Positions 27,080-37,634 of a stretch of 64,000 nucleotides of DNA are shown piece by piece. This DNA is from Jaapia argillacea MUCL 33604 (Eukaryota; Basidiomycota; Agaricomycetes; Jaapiales; Jaapiaceae). A program made the translations under genes and the position numbers. The notes below the pieces were generated by a model. That model saw nothing but the letters and a program-made list of their open reading frames with translations. It was not told where the DNA came from and did not search any database. The stretch spans positions 25,498 to 89,497 of the forward strand of contig KL197752.1 of NCBI GenBank assembly GCA_000697665.1, given 5' to 3'. The stretch's first letter is position 1; every line of letters begins with the position of its first letter.

Positions 27080-29273
27080 ATGGGCTCCACGATCTCCGCA
27101 CTCAAGAAATCCCTTGAAGATCCAGAGCAAGAGAAGCAGGCTAACGACGCCCTCAATGTGCTCACTCAAGTCGCCCAAACTCGCATCGACACCTTCTATC
27201 AGAGGGTCAACTCGCCTCAATTCGATCCGGGTCTGGTGCCGATCAGCAAGGTGATCTACAAATACCAGTATTTCCAGTGTGGCGTGTCCAACAACGCAAG
27301 CGACGTATCCAAGGCCATTTCTGGTAAGGAACGCTCCTACCCTCGTCACCTTCCCTGTACTGAAGTGTACCTTTAGATTCCCTTGGGGCATTCATCAGTG
27401 GAGACGTGGTATGTTTCTTAACGGAGCACTGATTGACGCCGCCCCCTTTCTGACTACATTCTCCTCCATTACAGCAAAAGGGGGTCAACACCATAGTTGG
27501 ATCCGCTTTGGGATATTTGTTGGGCAATTACTCTGCCAATGCATCTTCCACTTCGATATATGCTCTCACCACGGGAGAGCTTGGTGGCCTTTGCCGCATT
27601 GACGCCGACTTCTATTCGTACGAATACACTTCCAAGTCGCTCACCTCGATCACGAAGAACGTCGTGGTTTGCTCGCTCGTCATCTCATCGGCGAAATTGG
27701 ACAACCTTACGCTCAACGACATTAATGGCATCGTTCAGACTCTGTACGGCGGAGTGGACATAGGGACACAGCGTCGCATCCGTGATCAGTTATGGGAGCA
27801 GGTTCAAGGCAACAACCATCTCTTGGAATATCGTAGCCCCCTCGAGACCGCGAACCTTGGGGCGATATTCAAGGGCGACCAGGACTACGATCCTAACGAC
27901 ATCGATATCGCGGTTCCCCAACCAGGCCTCGACAAATATAACACGCATAACTTCCCTACCTCGAATCTCCAGCTTATCGTCACGAGGTACCCGGTTAATG
28001 ACGAGTCGGCTAGGCGTGGTCATGGAGAGGGTAAAGTTTTCGCAGAGAGTTTGAAGTCGTTCCTCACCGCTTGGTTGGTCGCGTACTCCCGAACCCTTAA
28101 TCGGAAGGAGAAGTGCCCCGATGTCAGCATCACCTACCAATGCGACATCGAACGCGACAGCCAGGTCTTCTTCGATATCCGCGTCTTGAATGTGGAAGAA
28201 GATGGCGGACGCGTCCTTGACCTCGTTCAGCACGAGGCTGAAGAAGGCTTGCGTTACCTCCATCAACACCCCAACGTCGAGCCCATTGCCAGCAAATTCG
28301 ACTCGTGGCGTTTCGAACGGCCCGTTTTCGGGCAGCGCAGGGGGGAGTCTGACCGCTTCGGGGTCAAGGGTGGCTTACCCTTCAACAAAGACACGGTCAA
28401 CGCCGTTCTCAGCATCTTGAGGATCGACAATCCATTACTTTGTGGCGAACAGCTGACTCAGTTGGTCATCGAATCGGCCGATGCGTTTGAGAATCCGGGG
28501 CAAAACATGGCCAAGTTGAAAGCCTTCGCCAATGCTTTCGCAGAGAACTTTAATGATCCCGATCGTCACACCAGGCAGTGGTTCGAAGCTTTGTATACTG
28601 TCCGTGAGTGCAGCTCTCTTCTCCTCTCTCACGAAGGTCCTCTTTGACACGATCCTCGTCAGTCAGACTTGTGATCGCCGGTATCAACTATTACGGTGTC
28701 AACCGTGTTCAATTCCGGAGCGATAGTTTGTCCCAGTACTGGCCATGGGCGGCGCCGAACAAGATGAGGGAATCTTCCACCGTGCTCGTCAACCTCGCAA
28801 TGCCGATGCCTTATGCCATGGTGCGCCGTTTCTTTATCACTCTTGTTATCCACCATACTCATTGACATGTCGAGATCAGAAGGAGAACTTGCGGGGTGAT
28901 GGGATGGTTTATATGATTGGAATGCTCTATTTGGATCAAATGTTCGTAACCCCTCATTTTTGCGATTCTTTGCTCGAATTAATTGACACTCTGCGACTGC
29001 AGTCTCTCCAAGCGAACTCTGACCGGAAATTACCCGGACCTCGTGAGTACCTAGCATTGTGTTTCTTTGCACGGGACGTTCATCGGTAACCTCCTTCTCG
29101 CTAACTGCAGTATGATTTCATCGCTCAATATGCCACGAACGGTGCTGATCCCGATTGTCGTGGCCTCGCCATTGTACGTATTTGCACTTCATTCTCAGTG
29201 GTATGGTTTGGATGCTCACAAGGGTGCCATCCTAGGGACTCCGGGATGGTCCACTCGACAGTTGAATTATTGA
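27080..29273 (+). CDS. X1: unrecognised protein of about 600 aa, left-arm copy
   Basis: I do not recognise this family. The ATG at 27080 starts MGSTISALKKSLEDPEQEKQ, a charged helical N-terminus without a signal peptide. Exons 27080-27323 and 27377-27408, then one from 27475 to 28603, join in frame. Across the second and third is a Gly/Ala-rich hydrophobic stretch, LGAFISGDVQKGVNTIVGSA then LGYLLGNYSANASS, which could enter or cross a membrane. The body reads LCRIDADFYSYEYTSKS, NVVVCSLVISSAKLDNLTLN and YGGVDIGTQRRIRDQLWEQV. Four or more short 3' exons follow, with AGINYYGVNRVQF, QYWPWAAPNKM, GMVYMIGMLYLD and YDFIAQYATN, ending LNY and TGA at 29271-29273. It is divergent from M3 and has a near-identical paralogue, X2, on the opposite strand at 58.2-60.4 kb. 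The gene appears intact. Confidence 0.7.
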
Positions 29274-29399
29274 TGGATCCTGCAAACTGCCTTTGGTTGT
29301 GATTTCTATTGATTGATTTATTCCTTCTACTATCGTTTTAGTGGAATGGACTGTTGTGTACGAGATATAGTAGTACGAGCGAATGTTTAACTCGTTCTG

Positions 29400-29780
29400 A
29401 ACCCAAACTTCTGGTGGGACTCTGTGCAAGCTTGGGAGTGAACGAGGAAGTGCTGATGAACGACAACATCAAGCTAACTCTACAATCTTCGTTTCCTCTC
29501 CACCACGCACCTTCTTAACCTCCCCACGCACCTTCTTAACCTCCCCACGCACCTCCCGCTCTTCCAATATCATCCTCTCCGCCCGAACTTCCAACTCATC
29601 TGCTGGGACACCATACAAGCCTCGAAGAGAACGAGGAAGAGACGATGAATAATAACATCAAGACAACTCTACAATCTTCACTTCCTCTCCACCACGCACC
29701 CTCTTGACCTCCCCACCCACCTCCAGCTCTTCCAATACCATCCTCTCCGCCCGAACTTCACACTCGTTCGCGAGGGCGTC
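29400..29780. repeat. 190 bp tandem duplication covering the 3' end of ZNHIT2
   Basis: Two units of about 190 bp, roughly 29,400-29,590 and 29,590-29,780. Each holds AACGAGGAAG, then AACATCAAG.TAACTCTACAATCTTC or its variant, TCCTCTCCACCACGCACC, and CATCCTCTCCGCCCGAACTTC. The right unit is the real 3' end of the ZNHIT2-like gene; the left unit is a downstream copy. Inside the left unit a 21 bp word (CTCCCCACGCACCTTCTTAAC) is itself repeated about 2.5 times near 29,510-29,570. The M-X inverted repeat ends inside this area. Confidence 0.7.
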
Positions 29781-31257
29781 GAGTATGAAAGGAGGCGTGG
29801 AGAGGATTTGGGAGGCGTAAAATGTTAGTTTGTGGGCTATGTGTGTTTTAGGGGTGTGTGTGCGCGAGATTTGTGGGGATTTAGGTATTGGTGGATCGGA
29901 AGGGAGGGAAGGGGAGAATAGGGAGTAAAGATCTGAAAGAACGAGAAGGATTTTTCGGGATGGGTGCGATGTGAAATCTTGGTTCGAAGTGGTCGTGTCT
30001 TCTGGCGTTTTGGGGTTCTGAGTACTAGGTGGGGATGTGATTTTAGTGATTCGGGATGGTCGGATGAGGTTGGCTGTATCTTTGAGGAGGGTTGAGAATG
30101 AGGACGGTGATATCGTCCCCTGGAAGAAACGAGGTGTGGTTTAGGTTTAGGTTCAGAGATTATAGATGGATGGATGAGACTGACTTGGTTGAACCGAGCC
30201 CATAGATCTGCGATCGCACTTTCTAGAGTCCCGAATCTGATTGTGGATTTCTTGTCGAATAGGAATGGGATGAGGGTTGATAGGAGTTTTGTTGGTTCTT
30301 CGTTTTCTTCTGAGGGGGATGAGAGGGGAGAGAGGGAGAGATGGCGGGATGTGTATGCATATGCGATGCTGTAAAATATTAGTATATTGGGGTGAGGAGA
30401 GGGGTGGGTGAGCTTACGTGATTGCGCAGGCGTTGTAGAGGAGGGGTGAGCCGAGAGGGAGGGGCTTGATTAGGTTGGTTGGGATGGTTATGCACATTTG
30501 TGGTTCCCTGTGGTTAGCACCGATTTCATCGAGATCCGGTTCCTCTTCTATTTCGGGGGCTTCCCACCAAGGTTCTACGAGTTCTCTTTCGAGAGCGGAG
30601 GAGGAGAGGAGTTGTTGGGTTAGTTCGGATGAGGGGTTTGTGAGAGCTGAGAGAAATTTGGTGCGTTGGGAGGGGGTTAGGAAGGACCAGAGGTTTTCGG
30701 GTGATGCTGAATCTGATGAGTTGGGGCAAGGGTTATTGGCGAGAAGGGACGGGAGGGAAGGGGGACGTACCGAGGTCGATGTTCCTCATTCGTTTTGCGA
30801 GATCGTTCTCCTCGTCCCCATCTGCCTCTTCATGTTCATCTTCTTCATCTTCAAGATCATGTTCTCCCTCAAGTTGGTCTTGCTCGAACCGTCTAAGAAC
30901 CTCCATCATCTTAAGTCTTTCCTCTGCGGTCTTGGAAGGGGAGGATTGGATGTCCGTTTCGAGTTCTTTCCGGTAGAACGATTCGGAGCATTGGTTGTGT
31001 GACTTTATGATTGATTTAAATTAGGATACGCGGAGGAAGGAGGTAGACGTACCTCTGAACGGAAACAAGTGAGGGAACAGTAAGGGAGATTACATGTCGG
31101 GCAGTTGTATTTTGCGAACTGTCTTCGACAGCTGGGACAAGGGTGATTGTTAAAGGCATTGTAGGCGATTGATAGAGAGGGCTTACATGCCACAGGGTAG
31201 CTGATGCAGAGGTTCGACGAGCGGAGGGGAAGATAAGGAAACGGAGGAGGAAGCCAT
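29658..31257 (-). CDS. HIT-type zinc finger protein, ZNHIT2-like
   Basis: Zinc finger HIT proteins of this kind work with the R2TP chaperone in assembling RNPs such as U5 snRNP. The ATG at 31257 gives [20 protein letters not shown] then PCGI, and after an intron [20 protein letters not shown] and TCFRSE, the treble-clef HIT finger. The next exon continues [15 protein letters not shown], which supplies the last zinc ligands, then [20 protein letters not shown], an acidic stretch, [20 protein letters not shown], and [12 protein letters not shown], as expected for ZNHIT2. The C-terminal part covers [37 protein letters not shown] and [20 protein letters not shown], ending EEVKIVELS with TGA at 29658-29660. 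The HIT finger could in principle fit another HIT protein, but the long helical C-terminal half favours ZNHIT2. It is divergent from DBP9 with only 111 bp between start codons. Confidence 0.85.
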
Positions 31258-31368
31258 GGAAAGTCAAAGTTGTGGCTGTGCTCGCGATCGTCGATTCCAA
31301 GTCCGATCATTTTTCGACTTTACCACGGTCGATGCTTCACTGACCCTCCTACTACTCCTCCTCAAATC
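31258..31368. promoter_or_regulatory. 111 bp shared divergent promoter, ZNHIT2-like / DBP9
   Basis: Only 111 bp separate the two ATGs, so both genes must start transcription within this segment or inside each other's 5' ends. No TATA box is apparent. The pairing is notable because both products act in RNP assembly (snRNP and ribosome). Confidence 0.6.
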
Positions 31369-33825
31369 ATGGCAAGCACCTCCGCGCCGACATTCTCGTC
31401 GCTGTCCCACCTCCTCGACGCCCGCCTCCTCAGAGCTCTCTCAGACCTGTCATTCGCCCGTCCGACCCTCGTACAACAAAAAGCCATCCCTCTAGCCTTA
31501 GAAGGCAAAGACATCCTAGCAAGAGCACGCACCGGCAGCGGAAAGACCGCTGCTTACTGTTTACCTGTCGTCCAGAAGATCCTCGCTGCCAAAGATGTCC
31601 GTATCTCTCAAAATTTCGGCTGGAGCACTGAGTTGATTCTTTGTGGTGGCGATGGTTAGAATCTCACTCAAGAAGATGAGAATTGGCAAACGACTCGAGC
31701 GTTGATCCTGGTTCCTACAAGAGAGTTGGCTGAACAAGTCACCAGTCAGCTACGCGCTCTCCTCACATACTGCGAAGATCAAATTACACTGGCAAACGTC
31801 ACATCAGGCACTACCACCCATCTACAACGGTCCGTCCGCCTCATTCCATCCTAGCGCCTAAACCTCACACCCATTTTATCAGGACTCTCCTCGCAGATAA
31901 ACCAGACATAGTAATCTCAACCCCCTCCCGCGCACTCTCCCTGCTCCAATCAAAGGCTCTCTCCCTTCCATCCCTAGACTCCCTAGTAATAGACGAAGCA
32001 GATCTCGTCCTATCCTACGGCCACTCGGAAGACGTCAAACAAATCATCAACCGGAATAATAATGGATCGTATTTACCGAAAATCTTTCAGAGTTATTTGA
32101 TGAGTGCTACTATGAGTGAGGACGTTGAGATGCTGAAGGGGTTAGTTTTGAGGAATCCGGTGAGTCGATATTTTCTTTTGAGTGGTCCGGATTTATAGTC
32201 CGCCTCTGATTTTTTTTCACAGGCGATTTTGCGACTGGAGGAAGATGAAGATGAAGCAGCTTATCTCACTCAATACTCCGTCCGGTAAGCCCCCATCCCT
32301 TCCTCCCTCTTCTCACCCACCCCGACCCCCAAAAACCAGCTGCTCAGAAATCGACAAATTCCTCCTAACCTACCTCATCCTCAAACTCCACCTCATCAAA
32401 GGCAAAACCATCATCTTCGTAAACTCCGTCGATCGCTGTTATCGCCTCAAGTTATTCTTGGAACAATTCAGTATCAAAGCTTGCGTGTTGAATTCGGAGT
32501 TGCCTTTGAATTCTAGGTGAGTTGAGTTTTTCCGGGTGGAGGGAGGGTTGTATGCTGATTGGGTTGGGGTTAGGTATCATACAGTGCAGGAATTCAATAA
32601 GGGTGTTTATGAGTATATCATTGCTGCTGATGAAGGTGGGAAGGGCGAGCAGGATGAGGAGGACGAAGAGGGAGAGGATGATGAAGATGAAGATGAAGAG
32701 GACGCTGATGAACAAGGCGACGATGATGAATGTGAGTTCTCCCCTCCATATTCTCCGCATATACTAACAGACTCCTACGACATGCAGTCATCTCAACCCA
32801 ACGAGCTCCAACAACACAAGACCCAGAACCCCTCGCTTCCACCTCCTCCCTAAAACGTAAACGACCCACCCCGCCATCCCCCTCCAAATCTTCAAACAAA
32901 AAATCCAAACTCTCTTCCTCCACCCCGAATCCCAAAAAACCAAAACCAAAACCAAAAGATAAGGAATACGGCGTAACCAGAGGTGTAGATTTCATCAACG
33001 TATCCGCAGTGCTCAATTTCGACTTGCCTCCTTCCTCTCGTTCGTACACGCATCGAATCGGGAGGACGGCAAGGGCAGGTCGGACTGGGATGGCTCTTTC
33101 CTTTATCGTTCCTTCTTCCGAATTCTCTTCATCCTCTTCCTCGGGTGGGACTGCGATGAACAAAATGAAAGCGATCGTGCATTGCGAAAGTGCTCGTACA
33201 GACGAGAAAGTGTTTAAGAGGATAGAGAAGGAACAGGGCTCTAGGGGGAGTAAAGTCAAAGAGTATAAATTTGATATGGCGCAGGTTGAAGCTTTTAGGT
33301 ATAGGATGGAGGATGCGCTTAGGGCTGTTACTAGGAGTGCGGTTAAAGAAGCTAGGATCAAAGAGCTGAAAACGGAGATTTTGAATTCGGATAAGTTGAA
33401 GGTACGTTCTCCTCCCTTTCTGCTCTCCTTTTTTCCTCACACCATTCTTTCGTCCGAACGTCGATTCACCTCGCTGACCCTTTTGTTGACAGGCCCATTT
33501 CGAAGATAACCCACTAGATCTAGAATACCTCCGTCACGACAAACCTCTCCATCCAACTCGTGTCCAACCCCACATGAAACACGTTCCTAAATATCTTTTA
33601 CCGAGGATCGCACCCGTACCTGGTGCTGCCGTACTTCCTGATGGGGTTGAACCTTCGGCGACGGGGAAGGTGTTGAAGGAGGGCGATGCTGGGTTTGTGC
33701 CGTTTAGAAAGCCGGGGGTCAGAGGGAGGGGGAGGGTTGGGGCGAGAGGTGGGAGGGGTGGTAGGGGGGGAAGAGGGGGGAGAGGGGGGAAGAAGAGTGA
33801 TCCGTTGAAGAAGTTTGGGAGGTAG
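31369..33825 (+). CDS. DBP9: DEAD-box ATP-dependent RNA helicase DBP9 (DDX56 type)
   Basis: A nucleolar helicase for 60S ribosomal subunit maturation. The ATG at 31369 gives [20 protein letters not shown], the Q motif ([16 protein letters not shown]), Walker A (ARTGSGKT), [19 protein letters not shown], the DEAD box in [13 protein letters not shown], and MSATMS. The second RecA domain has [20 protein letters not shown] and [20 protein letters not shown] followed by [10 protein letters not shown] (motif VI). Between these lies the family's acidic insert, here a long run of Asp and Glu (32,640-32,730), followed by a Lys/Pro/Ser-rich basic part. The C-terminus has KYLLPRIAP and a Gly-Arg repeat tail ([20 protein letters not shown]) ending KKFGR. 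At least six short introns are present, and the reading frame seems whole. Order and motif spacing fit DBP9 better than other DEAD-box proteins. Confidence 0.92.
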
Positions 33826-34182
33826 GAGATGGAGGGGTGCGTTGGGTCAGGTGTATTCTGGTTGTATCGCGCAATGCATATTTCGGACGGCCACATCTCC
33901 GATGAAAGAACTTGTCGTTGTCACCAAAAGTCTCAGCAGCCCCGTTGCGACTGAGGGATCCTACGAAATTTTATGGGAGAAGTTCGGTCAAGTGCTTACT
34001 ATTGGGAGCAACATCGCGAGAGGATGCATTCGCTCGTGGGGTGTCCCTGAAGTGGAGACAAGAAAATTTTCCGGAGCAATTTATCGTATGGGGAGTGGGG
34101 GTTGTACAATTCAAGATACAGTGTGAGGAGATAAATACACGGGAAGACAAAGGAGGCTGCGCCATCGATGGAGATACAGCCA

Positions 34183-36419
34183 TCATGCCGGAGCAGCAGA
34201 TGACACCAAGGACTTGATCAACGCCACCGCCGCAGGAGAGCGAGGGGTAATGTCACATTCAACCCACGGCAAGAAGAACCTGGCGTAATGTATCTCGGTT
34301 AACCGGCCAACGCGTTCATAAGGATTAAACATACTCTGCCTGCTCATAGTCATAATCCAACTCAACTTCGCGCCCTTCGGCGTCCTTTACCTTCCTGACA
34401 TCGAAGACCGCCATGATGCAGGCTACGACGATCCAAAACGAATTGAAGGCCAGATGACGTCCAGGGCAGATTCTAACGATGAAGGTTGTCATCGAATCGA
34501 AATGGTGTCGATTGATAAGTGTAAAAATACCTTCTGTTGAAACCAAAGGCAAACTTTCGCGGGTCCTTGGCGTCTGGGAATCGCCCGTCCCATCGTTCGG
34601 GCCAAAACCTACCTGGGTCGGGATACATTTTCTCGTCGTGCAGAATTCCCCTAGCGAGACATAGATTGAATTGTAGAGCCAGTGGAGTCAGATTTCAGGC
34701 CCAGGCGTCTCTCGGAGAAGTCTCTCACCATACGTTGGCCATCACGACAGTGTCCTTTGGGATAAACATACCCTCGTAGACATCGTCCTTCGCAAGAGAG
34801 TGCGGAAGACCTATGATCGTTTCACTTGTGTAAATGGATTGTTGGCGCCCAAGAATTCGAATGCGACATACCAACAGGTGCGCCTGGCTTCCAACGGAGA
34901 CTCTCCAGAATACAACTATGCAGATAGGGCAGCGACTCCATGTCCGCAAAAGTCGGTGCTCGGTCGGGACCGATCTCGGTATCAATCTCTTTCTGGACTT
35001 GCTTTTGGACGTCGGGGTACAAGAGCATTGCTGAAAGATCCCATATAAGCGAGAGACTGGGTGATCCCTCGGTTAGACTCACCGACTAAGAATGTCTTGA
35101 TCGCTACCAAAGTCTGGAAAAAGTTAGTCCCATCCACAAATAAAAAAAGGCAGGGACATCTCACAGTATCTGACCCTGCTCCATACATTAGACTAGCAGT
35201 TACTATAGTTCAGTTTCAGTTCGACGATTACGTTGGGAAAGAAAACAGCGGCACATTTGATAATTTTTTCCTCGTCTGCTTGCCCAGTGATCGTCCCATT
35301 CTCTTCAAGAAGTTGAGTTACATAGCATGCTGGTGGGGATCCTGCAGCCTTTGAAATTGCACGGTGATGAAAAATACCCTGCTTAATGTGGTTGAGCTCA
35401 CCACTTTATCTTTGATCTCTTTGAATGGTATATCTGCTGTCTTCTTCAAATAATCCATGGATATTCGTGCGTACTCTTTAAAGCCGGCTCCTGGTGCCCA
35501 TGACGGCAAGAACCTCACTGGAGACATACTTCAGCAAGGAAGGGGGATGAATATTGTAGACCTCACAAATCGGAATAAAATTCACGATGAAGTTGGTGGG
35601 ATCGATGATGGGGATGTTATGTGCGATTGCCTCCTCATTTAATTTGACCAGGTCGTCGTCGTCGGTTATGACCTCATGCCCATACGTGACGCGCAAGATA
35701 ATAGCTCCAGTGGTTCTAGCGAAGCATTTGCCAGTTTACCGGCAATTGTGAGTACCAAGATCATAACTGGCGATAGATAGCCTTACCTCCTCAAATGGGT
35801 GGAATATCTTGCCGGGCTATCCAACAAGCGACCCAAAAGTGCATGAGCTTCCCTTTCCTGGGAGGGTCGATAGTCGCGAGACGCCGTTATGCTGAAACCT
35901 AAATTAACAACTTTCCGATGGAGGGAAAATTCTGGCGTGTTGTTCATCTGGGAAAATAATTCAATCTTTGAACCAAAGACCCTGTGTATGATTGGTGAAT
36001 AAACCAACTCAAAGAGTGAACGAAGAAAACTAACTCCTGTTGCATGGGAGTCTGATTCCGATCCGAGTATATTGCACCTCGTTTCTCCATCAGATCCACA
36101 GTTGCTCGGGCGGAGTTGAGGATGAGAACGCGAGTACCACCAGCTTCAAAACCCACAACGTCGCCTAAAAAAACCGAATGAGCTTCGAACATGATGAGAA
36201 GAAACGAGATGACGAACCATAGGTTCCCCGCCAGTCCCAGTAGGTTATCCACTGTTTGCTACGTGGAATCTGGAGAAGATTTCCGATTAAGAAGGCTGGT
36301 TTTGGCCCAGGAGGGTATGGTAACCCGCCAGAACGCTTTCGGTGCCTTCGTTTACCGTAGATATACAGCGAGACAACCAGAGCGACAGTCAAGAGAAGTG
36401 GTCGCGGACAGACACCCAT
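34183..36419 (-). CDS. Cytochrome P450, tandem copy A
   Basis: A membrane-anchored monooxygenase of a basidiomycete P450 family; the substrate cannot be read from sequence. The ATG at 36419 gives MGVCPRPLLLTVALVVSLYI, an ER anchor, a basic turn (GKRRHRKR), then the Pro-rich hinge GGLPYPPGPKP. Exons follow with SARATVDLMEKRGAIYSDR, FSLHRKVVNLGFS, AIILRVTYGHEV, FIVNFIPILRFLPSWAPGAG across an intron, and MYGAGSDT then TLVAIKTFLVAM (I helix). The K helix ESLRW, the PERW motif and the haem loop FAFGFNRRICPGRHLAF with its Cys ligand are all present. The last part of the tail, FFLPWVECDITPRSPAAVAL, lies in a frame that the visible last intron does not reach cleanly; an alternative reading stops just after that junction. 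The junction before the I helix is also unclear. Confidence 0.8.
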
Positions 36420-37076
36420 GTTCACTGTTGAGAAGTGGGGGGACGAAACAAGTGAACCTCTGAGGTAAAAGGTTCTGTCCTACCGTACATATAGTACCGG
36501 GGGATTTTTTTTTTGGACTTCACTACTGTATGGTTTCATGGGATCCTGATCCTACCCAGCGTAGCCGCGGTTCGGCGTTGGGCAATGTCGGGCTAGGTTG
36601 TCCAATCACGGAGCAGACGGAACAGATGTTGTCAAGGCTTCTTGTGAAGAATACAAGTCATATAGATAGATAGTGAACATCAGGACAAGTGAGCCAGTCG
36701 ATCAGATTTCAGGCCCAGGGGACTGAGCAGAGGAACGAAACAAGGGAACCTCTAGGTAAGGTTCGGTCCAACCGTACATATTATATGACCAGAAGATTTT
36801 GGATTCAACATGGTTTCATGGGATCCTTGACAAGTCCAAATTACGCAGCAGGTTCCCAAATTCCAAGCACAGCCGCAACTCGACGTTTGGTTGGGCAATG
36901 TCGGGCCAGGTCATCCAATCACGGAGCAGACGGAACAGATGGCTTCTTGTGGGGGAATACGGGTCATACGCAGATAGTTAATGTCGGTACAACTGGATGT
37001 GGGGAACTGGGAGAATGAATCAGAGGAGCTTCGAGCTGCAAGCCTTTCATCTTGCCCCCAAATTGAACATCCTGAG
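36420..37076. repeat. Duplicated P450 upstream repeat, two copies here
   Basis: No gene. A block of about 260-300 bp (GGAACGAAACAAG.GAACCTCT, CATGGTTTCATGGGATC, GTTGGGCAATGTCGGGC.AGGT, AATCACGGAGCAGACGGAAC) occurs at 36,430-36,690 and again at 36,715-37,030. A third copy is at about 39,885-40,200, upstream of copy B. The second copy is preceded by CAGATTTCAGGCCCAGG, which is also found inside copy A at about 34,688. Confidence 0.75.
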
Positions 37077-37311
37077 GGGGATAACTTTTTCTTTGACTGT
37101 CATCCTGATCTTAGCATCTCTTTCTCGCCCGGTTGACTGGGCAGCCCAAGTTAAAGTTGATGCTGGGCGTATGTCAGCGTCGCTGTTGAAGCGACTCGAC
37201 CTTGGCAAAGTAGACAAATGGGATTCAATGTTGCAAGGTATCTCCGACGTTGCTGCACTTCCCGATCCAAGTGGAAAGTCACCTACGCTTCCGAACTGGA
37301 GGTGGAGGGGG
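37077..37311 (+). pseudogene. Broken 5' exon fragment of PRO2 at the duplication junction
   Basis: Matches 40,563-40,795 of PRO2 almost base for base, covering the end of intron 1 and the start of exon 2 (GRMSASLLKRLDLGK, KWDSMLQGISDVAALPDPS). Exon 1 is missing, the intron acceptor has changed from TAG to TGG, and a frameshift follows Ser before the sequence turns into the post-DBP9 sequence at about 37,312. It is therefore not a functional gene but the scar of the tandem duplication. Confidence 0.85.
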
Positions 37312-37634
37312 GTCTGGTTGTCATCTCGCAATGCATATGTCGAACTGTCACATCTCCGATTGAAGAACTTATCGTTGTCACGAAATGTTCCAGGAGGCCC
37401 GTTTCGATTTAGGGATGCTTCGAAATTTTATGGAGAGAAGTCCAAGTGCATATTTGGGAGGAATGTCGCGAGCGGATGGATTTACTTGTGGTCTGTCCCT
37501 GAAGTGGAGACAAGAAAATGTTCTGGAGCAATTGATCGTATTGGGAGTTGGGGTTGCACAATTCAAAATACACTGTGAGGAGATAAATACACAGGGAGAC
37601 AAGGGAGACTACGCCCTCGACGGACATACAATCA

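Larger units (their letters stand above)
33846..37311. repeat. Tandem duplication unit A (P450 + 5' piece of PRO2)
   Basis: This segment of about 3.46 kb matches 37,312-40,790 in the same orientation. Its left end, the sequence after the DBP9 stop (TGGTTGT..TCGC.AATGCATAT, ACATCTCCGAT.GAAGAACTT), matches 37,312-37,400. Its right end is the broken PRO2 exon. The stretch from 33,829 to 34,182 itself holds no gene. Confidence 0.8.

Noticed and set aside
33129-33440. Frames opposite DBP9, including 32,618-33,361 (-)
   Set aside because: Shadows of the helicase coding exons and its acidic repeat.
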